Assembly: GCA_021730985.1 (NCBI GenBank)
Contig: JAKFYI010000019.1
Coordinates: forward strand, 39,812-103,811
Length of the DNA: 64,000 bases
Direction of reading: 5' to 3'
Source of the DNA: Hyphomicrobiales bacterium
Lineage (GTDB): Bacteria; Pseudomonadota; Alphaproteobacteria; Rhizobiales; Xanthobacteraceae
In this document: positions 8,434 to 16,036 of the stretch, piece after piece
How positions within the stretch are numbered: position 1 is the first letter of the stretch
Layout: each line of letters starts with the position of its first letter
Notes under the pieces: model-generated
The model's database searches: none
The model's input: the letters and a program-made list of their open reading frames with translations, nothing else
What the model was told of the DNA's origin: nothing
Program-made: the position numbers and the translations under genes

Positions 8434-8459
8434 GGAACTGCCGCCGCTCGCCGGGCGTT
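8434..8459 (+). promoter_or_regulatory. EcfG-type general stress response promoter
   Basis: GGAAC at 8434-8438 and CGTT at 8456-8459 are separated by exactly 17 bp, matching the alphaproteobacterial EcfG/SigT consensus GGAAC-N16/17-CGTT. Transcription would start near 8466, leaving a leader of about 30 nt with AAGGAG before the microprotein ATG at 8497. A short consensus can occur by chance, but the position immediately upstream of an isolated small gene makes it credible. Confidence 0.7.
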
Positions 8460-8496
8460 GGCCTAGGTCGGGGAGAACTCCAAGGAGTAGCAGTCC

Positions 8497-8676
8497 ATGA
8501 GCAATCCGAATCAGAACCAAGGCGGCCAGCAGAACCAGGGTGGCCAGCAGGGTGGCCAACAGCAGGGCGGGCAGAATCAGAAGCCCGGCCAGCAGCAGCA
8601 GAACCCGGGCCAGGGCGGCCAGCAGGGCGATCAGGCCGGCAAAAAGCCTGGCCAGCAAGGCCAGCAGAACCGCTAA
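8497..8676 (+). CDS. Gln/Gly/Asn-rich low-complexity microprotein, probably stress-induced
   Basis: A 59-residue gene, easily missed because of its size. It opens with ATG 10 bp after AAGGAG (8482-8487) and stops at 8674. The product is almost entirely Q, G, N, P and K, built from imperfect repeats of the type NQGGQQ or KPGQQ, with no hydrophobic core, so it should be disordered, highly hydrophilic and glutamine-rich. An EcfG-type promoter lies just upstream and a strong terminator just downstream, so it forms a complete monocistronic unit. The properties resemble hydrophilins that protect against desiccation or osmotic stress (inference). The K residues cluster in the second half. No named domain was recognised. 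Confidence 0.8.
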   Translation: MSNPNQNQGGQQNQGGQQGGQQQGGQNQKPGQQQQNPGQGGQQGDQAGKKPGQQGQQNR

Positions 8677-8710
8677 CGCAACTGCTGTAGTTTCAAGTTC
8701 CCGTGATTCA

Positions 8711-8746
8711 AATCCCCGGCAGCGGTGCTGCCGGGGATTTTTCTTT
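8711..8746 (+). terminator. Rho-independent terminator of the microprotein gene
   Basis: A perfect 13-bp GC-rich stem (8711-8723 with 8727-8739) and a 3-nt loop are followed by a T-rich run (TTTCTTT). It lies 35 bp after the stop of the gene at 8497-8676. The T run is on the plus side only, so it serves the plus strand. Confidence 0.9.
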
Positions 8747-8749
8747 GGG

Positions 8750-9511
8750 CTAGCCCAGAAGCTGCGTGAGGCCCTGGCGCGTCAGCTCGATCCCGATCGC
8801 CAGCACCAGCAGATTGGTGATCTTGTAGAACAGCGCTTCCGGCGTGATGCGGACCAGCCAGACGCCCAGCATATTGCTCACGATTGCGAGCGGGATGAGC
8901 AGCGCCGAGGTGACGAGGCCGGAGGTCGAGAACTGGCCGAGCGCGAAGTAGGGCGCGACCTTCATCGCGTTCACCATCGCGAAGAACCACACCGTGGTGC
9001 CGACGTAGATCATCTTTTCCAGCCGCTGCGGCAGCACGAACGCGAAGTAGGGCGGCCCGCCGATCTGAATCAATGTCGAGGTGAAAGCGGCCGCGCCGCC
9101 CCAGAACGCGCCGTGCGAGGCCTTGGGCTGCGCGATCTCGTCGATGCGTTTGCGCTTCAGCCACGCGTTCAGCGCAAAGCCGAGCGCGATCAGTCCGACC
9201 GATAGCCGGATCACGCCCTCCGACACATGCGCCGCGAACAGCCAGGCGGCGCCGACGCCGACCACGGCGCCCGGCAGCATCACCTTCAAATTCCAGGGAT
9301 CCCAGACGCGGCGGTAGATCCAGCACGACAGCGCATCCTGCAGCAGGATGATCGGCAACAGGATGGCCGCGGCCTCAAGCGGCGGCAGCACCAGCGCGAG
9401 CAGCGGCGTCGCCACCATGCCGATGCCGGAGAAGCCGCCCTTCGACAGCCCGAGCATGATCACCGCCGGGATGGCGAACGCGTAGAACAGCGGGTCGGTG
9501 ATGAATGTCAT
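8750..9511 (-). CDS. TauE/SafE-family membrane permease (sulfite exporter type)
   Basis: A 253-residue integral membrane protein with about eight hydrophobic segments in two repeats. It begins FITDPLFYAFAIPAVIMLGL, followed by SKGGFSGIGMVATPLLALVL, the motif pattern of the TauE/SafE/YfcA family that moves small sulfur-containing or organic anions. The start at 9511 is preferred to an in-frame codon 72 bp upstream, whose extra residues are proline-rich and unlike the family. A paralogue of the same length lies 96 bp upstream on the same strand. The pair could form one operon, and possibly a heteromeric transporter (inference). The substrate cannot be inferred. Confidence 0.87.
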   Translation of the reverse strand: MTFITDPLFYAFAIPAVIMLGLSKGGFSGIGMVATPLLALVLPPLEAAAILLPIILLQDALSCWIYRRVWDPWNLKVMLPGAVVGVGAAWLFAAHVSEGVIRLSVGLIALGFALNAWLKRKRIDEIAQPKASHGAFWGGAAAFTSTLIQIGGPPYFAFVLPQRLEKMIYVGTTVWFFAMVNAMKVAPYFALGQFSTSGLVTSALLIPLAIVSNMLGVWLVRITPEALFYKITNLLVLAIGIELTRQGLTQLLG

Positions 9512-9607
9512 GGGGGACGGATTTGGGGGACGGATCGGGAGGACGGGAGCGCGGTTAAAGCCCGGATGCGCTCCGGGCGCCACCCGGTTTCCCGCATGGC
9601 TGCATGG

Positions 9608-10369
9608 TCAGCGCCACCACAGATCGGCGACCGAGCCGCGGATCAGTTCGACCGCGATCAGGAACATCAGCACGTAGGCGATCTTGAAGAACAGCTCGAC
9701 CGGCGTCCGCCGCACCAGCCAGATTCCCACGAAGTTGGTGGCGACCGCGACGGGAATGAGCGCCGCGCCCACCAATAGATTTTCGGCCGTCATGTACCCG
9801 AGCGCGGCAAACGCGGGGATTTTGATGACATTGCTGGACGCGAACAGGATCGTCACGGTGCCGACGTAGGTCAGCTTGTCGAGGTTCTGCGGCAGCAGGT
9901 GCATCTGCCACGCCGGTCCGCCCGCGTTCGCCAGCATGGTGGTGACGCCGCCGATCGTTCCGAAGATGACGCCTGTCGCGGTGTTGGGGCGGATGTAGCG
10001 CTCCAGCCGGCCGCTCAACCAGTGGCGGATCACGAACAGCGCGGCGATCAGCCCGATCGCGAGCCGGATGTGGGCGGGCGTCAGCGAGGCGGCGAGCAGC
10101 CAGGCCACGCCGATGCCCGCGGCCATGCTCGGCAGCATGATCTTGAGATTCCAGGCGCTCCAGTTGTGCCGATAGGTCCAGACCGTCAGCACGTCCTGGG
10201 CGATCGCGGTGGGAAGGATGATCGCGGCCGCCTGCAGCGGCGACACGAACAGCGACATCAGCGGCAGCGCCATCACGCCGATTCCGAAGAACCCGCCCTT
10301 CGACACGCCAAGCAGCGTGACGCCGAGCAGCGCGGCGGCGACAAACCAGGGGTCGGAGAGGAGATGCAT
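9608..10369 (-). CDS. TauE/SafE-family membrane permease (sulfite exporter type)
   Basis: A 253-residue multi-pass membrane protein, paralogous to the gene just downstream. The N-terminal LLGVSKGGFFGIGVMALPLM and the half-repeat pattern match that paralogue closely. The start at 10369 (MHLLSDPWFVAAALL) was chosen because an upstream in-frame extension is the translation of a palindromic intergenic repeat and is not plausible protein. Two adjacent single-domain permeases of identical length suggest duplication. It is divergent from prpE, with 139 bp between them. Confidence 0.87.
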   Translation of the reverse strand: MHLLSDPWFVAAALLGVTLLGVSKGGFFGIGVMALPLMSLFVSPLQAAAIILPTAIAQDVLTVWTYRHNWSAWNLKIMLPSMAAGIGVAWLLAASLTPAHIRLAIGLIAALFVIRHWLSGRLERYIRPNTATGVIFGTIGGVTTMLANAGGPAWQMHLLPQNLDKLTYVGTVTILFASSNVIKIPAFAALGYMTAENLLVGAALIPVAVATNFVGIWLVRRTPVELFFKIAYVLMFLIAVELIRGSVADLWWR

Positions 10370-10404
10370 GCGTGGGATGGTTGGGTGCGGCTCAGAGTTC
10401 AATC

Positions 10405-10440
10405 GCACGTCATGGCCGGGCTTGTCCCGGCCATCCACGT
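10405..10440. repeat. Short palindromic intergenic repeat
   Basis: A perfect inverted repeat, ATGGCCGGG (10412-10420) and CCCGGCCAT (10426-10434), with a 5-nt loop. It lies between two divergent genes. Its translation in one frame gives the MAGLVPAIHVF-type peptide that appears in many spurious Hyphomicrobiales ORFs, so I take it as a member of a widespread palindromic repeat family in this group. Confidence 0.7.
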
Positions 10441-10508
10441 CTTTTTGCAGGTGCGACGGTGGCTTGCAAAACTCCCATGCAGGCTCACAATCGCCACGGA
10501 GGAACCCC

Positions 10509-12425
10509 ATGGATGCCCGCACCAGCCGCTATCACGAGGTCTATGCGCGCTGGCTGCGCGACCCGCAGGGATTCTGGGGCGAGGCTGCGGCCGAGATCGA
10601 CTGGATCGAGCCCGCCAAAACGGTGTTCGACGCCAAGGATGGTGTCTATGGCCGCTGGTTCTCAGGCGCCGTGTGCAACACCTGCTACAACGCGCTCGAT
10701 CGTCATGTGCTGCGCGGCCGCGCCAATCAACCGGCGTTGATCTACGATTCTCCCGTCACCGGCACCAAGCGCACCTTCACCTACGCCGAGTTGCTCGACG
10801 AGGTGAAAACGCTCGCCGCCGTGCTCAAGGACATGGGCGTCGCCAAGGGCGACCGCGTCATCCTCTATATGCCAATGGTACCGGAGGCGGTGTTCGCCAT
10901 GCTGGCGTGCGCGCGGATCGGCGCGATCCATTCGGTGGTGTTCGGCGGCTTCGCACCCAAGGAACTGGCGACCCGGCTCGAGGACTGCAAGCCGAAGCTG
11001 ATCCTGTCGGCAAGCTGCGGAATCGAGGTGCAGCGTGTGATCCCATACAAGCCGCTGCTCGATGCGGCGATCGATCTGTCATCGGCCAAGCCCGAGGCAG
11101 TCATGATCCTGCAGCGACCGCAGGTCGAAGCGCCGCTGATCGCGGGCCGCGACCACGACTGGGCGGCGCTGATCGGCGCCGCGAGGAAGGCCGGCAAGAC
11201 TGCGGACTGCGTGCCGGTGCTCGCCACTGACCCGCTCTACATTCTCTACACGTCGGGCACCACGGGCCGGCCGAAGGGCGTCGTTCGCGACAACGGCGGC
11301 CACATGGTCGCGCTGAAGTGGTCGATGAAGAACATCTACGACGTCGATCCCGGCGAAAGCTGGTGGTCGGCGTCCGACGTCGGCTGGGTGGTCGGCCACA
11401 GCTACATCGTTTATGCGCCGCTGTTCCACGGCGCTACCAGCGTGCTCTACGAGGGCAAGCCGGTCGGCACGCCGGATGCCGGCGCGTTCTGGCGCGTGAT
11501 CTCCGAGCACCAATGCGTCGCGATGTTCACCGCGCCGACCGCGTTCCGCGCCATCAAGAAGGAAGACCCGAAGGGCGTGTTCTTCGAGAAGTACGACCTG
11601 TCGAAATTCCGCACGCTGTTCCTGGCGGGCGAGCGCGCCGATCCCGACACCATCGCTTGGGCGGAGAACCTGCTGAACAAGCCGGTGATCGATCACTGGT
11701 GGCAGACCGAAACCGGCTGGGCGATCGCGGGCAATCCGATGGGGCTCGGCCAGCTTCCGGTCAAGCACGGCTCGCCGACCGTTCCGATGCCGGGCTACGA
11801 CCTGCGCGTGGTCGATGACGGCAACAAAGAGTTGCCGCGCGGCACGATGGGCTCGCTGGTTGTGAAGCTGCCGCTGCCGCCTTCATGCTTGCCGACGCTG
11901 TGGCAGGCTGACGACCGCATGCACGAGAGCTATCTCGCCGAGTTCCCCGGCTACTACAAGACCGCGGACGCCGGCTTCATCGACCAGGACGGCTACGTGT
12001 TCGTCATGGGCCGCACCGACGACATCATCAACGTCGCGGGCCATCGGCTCTCGACCGGCGGCATGGAGGAGGTGCTGTCCGCGCACAAGGATGTCGCCGA
12101 ATGCGCGGTGCTCGGCATCAAGGATCAGCTCAAGGGCGAGGTGCCATGCGGCTTCATCGTGCTGAAGGCCGGGGTGAACCGCCCGGTCGCCGAGATCGAG
12201 AGCGAATGTGTGGGTCTCGTTCGCGAAAAAATCGGCCCGGTGGCGGCGTTCAAGCTCGCCATCGTGGTGGCGCGGCTGCCGAAGACGCGTTCGGGCAAAA
12301 TCCTGCGCGGCACCATGAAGAAGCTCGCCGACGGTGAAACCTTCGCTATGCCGGCCACGATCGACGATCCGGCGATTTTGGATGAGATCGGTAGCGCGCT
12401 GAAGGGCAAGGGCGTGGGGGTGTAG
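10509..12425 (+). CDS. prpE: Propionyl-CoA synthetase (propionate-CoA ligase)
   Basis: A 638-residue AMP-forming acyl-CoA ligase of the acetyl/propionyl-CoA synthetase group. The early segment AVCNTCYNALDRHVLRGRAN followed by QPALIYDSPVTGTKRTFTYA is typical of PrpE. The adenylation motif YTSGTTGRPKGVVRDNGGH (from about residue 247), the core DHWWQTETGW and the C-terminal KTRSGKILRG with the catalytic lysine are all intact. The length matches PrpE (~630). GGAGGA at 10498-10503 fixes the ATG at 10509; a longer upstream frame runs through the palindromic repeat and is rejected. It activates propionate, and probably acetate less well. No methylcitrate or methylmalonyl genes are nearby. Confidence 0.93.
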   Translation: MDARTSRYHEVYARWLRDPQGFWGEAAAEIDWIEPAKTVFDAKDGVYGRWFSGAVCNTCYNALDRHVLRGRANQPALIYDSPVTGTKRTFTYAELLDEVKTLAAVLKDMGVAKGDRVILYMPMVPEAVFAMLACARIGAIHSVVFGGFAPKELATRLEDCKPKLILSASCGIEVQRVIPYKPLLDAAIDLSSAKPEAVMILQRPQVEAPLIAGRDHDWAALIGAARKAGKTADCVPVLATDPLYILYTSGTTGRPKGVVRDNGGHMVALKWSMKNIYDVDPGESWWSASDVGWVVGHSYIVYAPLFHGATSVLYEGKPVGTPDAGAFWRVISEHQCVAMFTAPTAFRAIKKEDPKGVFFEKYDLSKFRTLFLAGERADPDTIAWAENLLNKPVIDHWWQTETGWAIAGNPMGLGQLPVKHGSPTVPMPGYDLRVVDDGNKELPRGTMGSLVVKLPLPPSCLPTLWQADDRMHESYLAEFPGYYKTADAGFIDQDGYVFVMGRTDDIINVAGHRLSTGGMEEVLSAHKDVAECAVLGIKDQLKGEVPCGFIVLKAGVNRPVAEIESECVGLVREKIGPVAAFKLAIVVARLPKTRSGKILRGTMKKLADGETFAMPATIDDPAILDEIGSALKGKGVGV

Positions 12426-12437
12426 CTACGTCTCCGC

Positions 12438-12531
12438 CCTCATCCTGAGGAGCGCGCACTTGCGCGCGTCTCGAAGGATGGGGCGGCCCCATGCTTCGAG
12501 ACGCACGCTTCGCGTGCTCCTCAGCATGAGG
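12438..12531. repeat. 94-bp imperfect palindromic intergenic repeat
   Basis: The element folds on itself almost from end to end. The outer arms, CCTCATcCTGAGGAGC and GCTCCTCAGcATGAGG, differ at one position. The inner arms (GCGTCTCGAAGgATG and CATgCTTCGAGACGC) again differ at one position. It sits between the stop of prpE and the stop of the convergent hydrolase. It resembles a repeat family common in Bradyrhizobium and Rhodopseudomonas intergenic regions, and may also act as a bidirectional transcription barrier. Confidence 0.8.
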
Positions 12532-12555
12532 CCGGTTGGGCAACTTGTCCGAATC

Positions 12556-13419
12556 TCAACTCGCCGCGGCGCCCTTTGTCTGCGCGCCGTTCCGCCGCAT
12601 GAAATCGAGGAACGTGTCCGCGATCTCCTGCTCGTAGGGCTCCCAGTCCCCGTATGGGATCAGCGCCACGTCCTGATCCTCGATCGGCAGCCGGTGCAGT
12701 TCGCTGCCCTTGAGCTGCTGGTGCGCGATCACGCCGTTGGCCGACGCATGCGTCAGGTCATTGCCCGGGATGACCACGGCTGGAACCTTGATCGACGCCA
12801 TCTGCTCGGGCGTCACGCCCATCACCGGATAATGCGCGCCGGCCTCGAACAGCTCGCACCAGCGCTTCATCTTGGCGATGTAGTCCTTGGCGTCCATCGC
12901 CATCAGCGTCGCCTGGTTCTTGGCATTCGCGGCGATGCGCTGCTGGTATTCCTCGGTGGCGCAGACCGCGGCCATGCCGCCTGCTTCCGCCGCGCGGATG
13001 AACTGCTTGTAGTAATTCTCGGGCAGCCGCTCGGCTGCGAACTTGCCGCCTGTGACGCGCAACAGCATGAGGCCGCGCACCGAGTCCGGATGGCGCAGCG
13101 TGAACAGGATCGAGGTTCGCGCGCCGGACGACGAGCCGCTGATGAAGGCCGGGCTTGCGCCCAGCTTCTTGAGCAGAATGTCGAGATCGTCGGCCCAGGT
13201 GATTTCCTCGACCTCGTCGCGGTCGAGCATGATCTCGGAGGCGCCGGTGTTGCGGCGGTCGTGCAGCAGCACGCGATAGCCGCCGGCCGCAAGCTTCTTG
13301 GCGAGAGGGATGAATTCGTTGTGGGCGCGCCGTCCGCCGGTGATCAGGGCGATCCAGGGTCCGCGCTCGCCGATGACTTGGTAGGTGATGTTGACGCCAC
13401 GGATGTTCTCGATCGGCAT
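12556..13419 (-). CDS. Alpha/beta hydrolase
   Basis: A 287-residue alpha/beta-hydrolase fold protein. The oxyanion-hole region ITGGRRAHNEFIPLAKKLA and the strand VLLHDRRNTGASE are followed by the nucleophile elbow SGSSSGARTSIL (a G-x-S-x-G variant at about residues 97-103), a C-terminal acid in VVIPGNDLTHA, and a probable catalytic position near the end. AAGGAG seven bases ahead of the ATG at 13419 supports this start over a longer upstream frame. Substrate unknown. The third triad residue is unclear because a typical late histidine is not obvious: HRLP near residue 245 is the best candidate. Confidence 0.85.
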   Translation of the reverse strand: MPIENIRGVNITYQVIGERGPWIALITGGRRAHNEFIPLAKKLAAGGYRVLLHDRRNTGASEIMLDRDEVEEITWADDLDILLKKLGASPAFISGSSSGARTSILFTLRHPDSVRGLMLLRVTGGKFAAERLPENYYKQFIRAAEAGGMAAVCATEEYQQRIAANAKNQATLMAMDAKDYIAKMKRWCELFEAGAHYPVMGVTPEQMASIKVPAVVIPGNDLTHASANGVIAHQQLKGSELHRLPIEDQDVALIPYGDWEPYEQEIADTFLDFMRRNGAQTKGAAAS

Positions 13420-13624
13420 CGGATACTCCTTTGCAACGCGCCGGCACTCGCCGGGCTCGATACCCGCATCATAGCGCCGTTTTGGCCCACGCCGAAAGCC
13501 ACCCGCCCCGAAGCCGCTCATCCCCGAAAGCCTGCGTGCGGCGTTGCGATGCTTGCCAGCATGGGGGGCGTGTGGAACGTTCTGGGCAACAAGGCGGCGC
13601 GACCGGCCGCAGGGGAGGACGACC

Positions 13625-14653
13625 ATGCCGCACGCTTCGCGCGCGGGAATTCCCGCCATCGCCTTATTGCTGGTGTCCGCCCCGGCGCCTGTTCAGGCGC
13701 AAAGCGTCGAGGAATTCTACAAGGGCAAGACCGTCTCGATCCTGATGGGGACAGGGCCGGGCGCGAGCTACGACCTGTACGGCCGTACCATCGCCGAGCA
13801 CATCTCCCGCCACATCCCGGGCAATCCGACGATCATCGTCGAGCACATGCCGGGCGCCGGCGGCGTGATCGCCGCCAACCACATCTACAACACCGCGCCG
13901 CAAGACGGCACCAAGGTGCTGCTGTCGCACGCCATCCCGCTTTCGGAGAAGCTTGAGCCCGCGGGCGTGCGCTTCCAGTCGGCCAAGTTCCAGTGGCTCG
14001 GCGCATACGACGCCATCGTGCAGGCGCTGACGATCTGGCACACCGCGCCCGCGCAAACCATCGAGGAACTCAAGACCAAGCCCGGTGTCGTGCTCGGCGC
14101 CTTCAGCACCACGCACCTCAGCTACCAATGGGCCTCGCTGCTCAAGGACGCGATCGGCGCCGACTACAAGATCGTCACCGGCTATCGCAGCGGCAACGAC
14201 TGCAATCTGGCGATGGAGCGCGGCGAGATCCACGGCTGGACGGCATCGTGGGAAAGCATCACCGGCACGCGGCCGCAATGGCTCGTCGATAAGAAGGTCA
14301 AGATGCTGGCGCAGTTCACCACCGAGCGAAAGCCTTACCTGAAGGACGTGCCGACGCTGGTTGAGTTGGCGCCGCAGGAGAAGAAGGACGTGGCCGAGTT
14401 CGTCATCTCCGGCACGCCGTTCGCGCGCGGGCTGGCGCTGGGGCCGGGCGTGGCGGCCGACCGGGTCGCCGCGCTGCGCAAGGCGTTCGACGCGCTGATG
14501 CAGGACAAGGCATTCCTCGCCGACGCGGAGAAGCGCAAGCTGAGCATCGATCCTTACGATGCGGCCAAGGTCCAGAGCATGGTCAACAAGATCGTGGCGG
14601 CGTCGCCCGAATTGGTGACGCGCGTGAAGAAGGCGATCGGACAGGTGAACTAG
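13625..14653 (+). CDS. TctC-like extracytoplasmic solute receptor, long variant
   Basis: A 342-residue periplasmic binding protein with signal peptide residues 1-24 (ending PVQAQ). The first motif, GTGPGASYDLYGRTIAEHIS followed by RHIPGNPTIIVEHMPGAGGV, and the internal MERGEIHGWTASWESI match the receptor at 4285-5310, so these two are related more closely to each other than to the classic Bug proteins. GGGGAGGA at 13612-13619 fixes the ATG at 13625. No permease subunits are adjacent. Ligand unknown. It is divergent from the alpha/beta hydrolase, with about 200 bp between them. Confidence 0.88.
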   Translation: MPHASRAGIPAIALLLVSAPAPVQAQSVEEFYKGKTVSILMGTGPGASYDLYGRTIAEHISRHIPGNPTIIVEHMPGAGGVIAANHIYNTAPQDGTKVLLSHAIPLSEKLEPAGVRFQSAKFQWLGAYDAIVQALTIWHTAPAQTIEELKTKPGVVLGAFSTTHLSYQWASLLKDAIGADYKIVTGYRSGNDCNLAMERGEIHGWTASWESITGTRPQWLVDKKVKMLAQFTTERKPYLKDVPTLVELAPQEKKDVAEFVISGTPFARGLALGPGVAADRVAALRKAFDALMQDKAFLADAEKRKLSIDPYDAAKVQSMVNKIVAASPELVTRVKKAIGQVN

Positions 14654-14738
14654 GGCGCAGTTGTCACGCAACGCGGCGAGTGGGCGCTCACAATGCTCAC
14701 AATAAGGTCGAACGACGTCAACCAAGGGGGAGACCAAC

Positions 14739-15200
14739 ATGTCAATGCAATCGAATTCGTCGCTTCCCGTGCTCTCGCATGCTGACAAGCTCGCCGCGCA
14801 ATGGCAGGATTTTCTGCTGCTGGCAGGCCGCATCATCCTGGGCTGGATTTTTGTGTTCTACGGCTGGGGCAAGCTTTTCACCATCGCGCAGTATTCGACG
14901 ACCTTCCCCGGCCGCGGGCTGTCGCCGTGGATGGCGTACATTGCCGTGCCGGTCGAATTCTTCGTCGGTCTTGCGCTGCTGCTCGGCTTTGCCACGCGCT
15001 ATTCGGCTCTGGTCCTGCTGTTCTTCATGCTGGTCGCCTCGTTCAGTTCGCACGCCTATTGGAGTGTTCCGCAGGCGCAGGTCGGCAATCAGACGGCGCA
15101 CTTCTGGAAGAACATCTCCATGATGGGCGGCCTGGTGCTGCTGTTCATCACCGGCGCAGGCCGCTTCGCGCTCGACTATATGCTGGCCAAGCGGCGCTGA
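14739..15200 (+). CDS. DoxX-family membrane protein
   Basis: A 153-residue inner-membrane protein with four predicted transmembrane helices, starting near residues 24, 66, 90 and 128. Typical DoxX features are FLLLAGRIILGWIFVFYGWG, then KLFTIAQYSTTFPGRGLSPW and the second helix VEFFVGLALLLGFATRYSAL. Family members are often linked to sulfur or redox metabolism or to oxidoreductase complexes, but the role here is unknown. GGGGGAGA lies 8 bp ahead of the ATG. A stem-loop follows the gene at 15213-15249. Confidence 0.85.
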   Translation: MSMQSNSSLPVLSHADKLAAQWQDFLLLAGRIILGWIFVFYGWGKLFTIAQYSTTFPGRGLSPWMAYIAVPVEFFVGLALLLGFATRYSALVLLFFMLVASFSSHAYWSVPQAQVGNQTAHFWKNISMMGGLVLLFITGAGRFALDYMLAKRR

Positions 15201-15212
15201 TTCCACACACGC

Positions 15213-15249
15213 TTCGGCCGGCGTGGCGGGGAATGCCGCGCCGGCCGAA
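15213..15249 (+). terminator. Stem-loop after doxX-like gene, weak terminator candidate
   Basis: A perfect 11-bp stem (TTCGGCCGGCG at 15213-15223 with CGCCGGCCGAA at 15239-15249) begins 12 bp after the stop codon. The downstream sequence is only weakly T-rich, so termination efficiency is doubtful. Confidence 0.45.
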
Positions 15250-15552
15250 CGCTTTGGTGCGGCAGCGAAATCCGGCTGTCCGCGATGCCTGCATATGCAA
15301 ACATCGCAATTGCATCTGAAATGACTTGAAACCTGCCGCGCCACGCATTACGTGGGCGCTCACGCGGCCCATTTCGTATCGAATCTGGACCGGATCACGG
15401 CCAACATTTTGGCCCTCTGGGATCCCGGCAAATTGCGCCGGCGCCACGATCCACGAGCGGACACTAGATCTGCAGCGATGCTTGTTCGATCCGTGGCGCA
15501 TCCCGCGCCATGCTCGAACTCGTCGCTGCGTTTGGCCGATGAGCGAGATGGC
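15250..15552. other. Intergenic region ahead of the MerR-like gene
   Basis: No gene is supported in these 303 bp. The main visible structure is a cluster of TGCAT-type repeats at 15290-15315: a 10-bp palindrome TGCATATGCA (15290-15299) and an ATGCAA-N9-TTGCAT dyad (15295-15300 with 15310-15315). These could be an operator, but they lie about 240 bp from the next start codon. Confidence 0.35.
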
Positions 15553-16026
15553 ATGAACAAGAACAGCACGCAGGCGTGCACGGCAAACGAGCACGCTGAA
15601 GAATTCGGCACCGGCGCAGCCGGGGACGCCCCGCCGGTCGAGAACATCCTTTCGATCGAAAACGTGGCCGAGACGTTCGGCATCGGCCGTTGGCTGCTGC
15701 GCTATTGCGAATTTCGCGGGCTGGTGAAGCGCCGCAACCGCCTCGGTGCGGCTTGGGTCTACACCTGGGCGGACTGCGACCGGATCGCCTTCATCATCAA
15801 GTGCCGCAGGGCGGGCGTGCGGCTGTCCGAGATCGCGGCCATTTTGCGAACCATCGACGACGAGTCGGCCCGTGTGCATGAAGGCGGCCAGGAACTGTGC
15901 ATGAGGCTGGTGGAAAAGCTGGAGGCGCGCCGCAAGGCGGTCGACGACGCTCTGTCGGAATTGGGCCACATCCACGATCAACTGGGCGCCAAGTTCTGCG
16001 CCGGCGCCGGCTCCGAACGGCACTGA
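15553..16026 (+). CDS. MerR-like helix-turn-helix regulator
   Basis: A 157-residue protein. Residues ~34-100 resemble a MerR DNA-binding domain: LSIENVAETFGIGRWLLRYC (HTH), then WVYTWADCDRIAFIIKCRRA and GVRLSEIAAIL as the second helix pair and wing. A C-terminal helix, ELCMRLVEKLEARRKAVDDA, fits the dimerising coiled coil. The N-terminal 33 residues are disordered and absent from classic MerR proteins. Cysteines at C58, C78, C86 and C112 are scattered rather than in a metal-binding loop, so metal sensing is not supported. It is convergent with the ABC exporter. Its target is unknown. Confidence 0.75.
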   Translation: MNKNSTQACTANEHAEEFGTGAAGDAPPVENILSIENVAETFGIGRWLLRYCEFRGLVKRRNRLGAAWVYTWADCDRIAFIIKCRRAGVRLSEIAAILRTIDDESARVHEGGQELCMRLVEKLEARRKAVDDALSELGHIHDQLGAKFCAGAGSERH

Positions 16027-16036
16027 CCGCGCCCGG

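Noticed and set aside
10240..10508. An upstream extension of the propionyl-CoA synthetase frame
   Set aside because: The extra residues read through the divergent gene's start and the palindromic repeat. GGAGGA directly before the ATG at 10509 and family length fix the shorter form.
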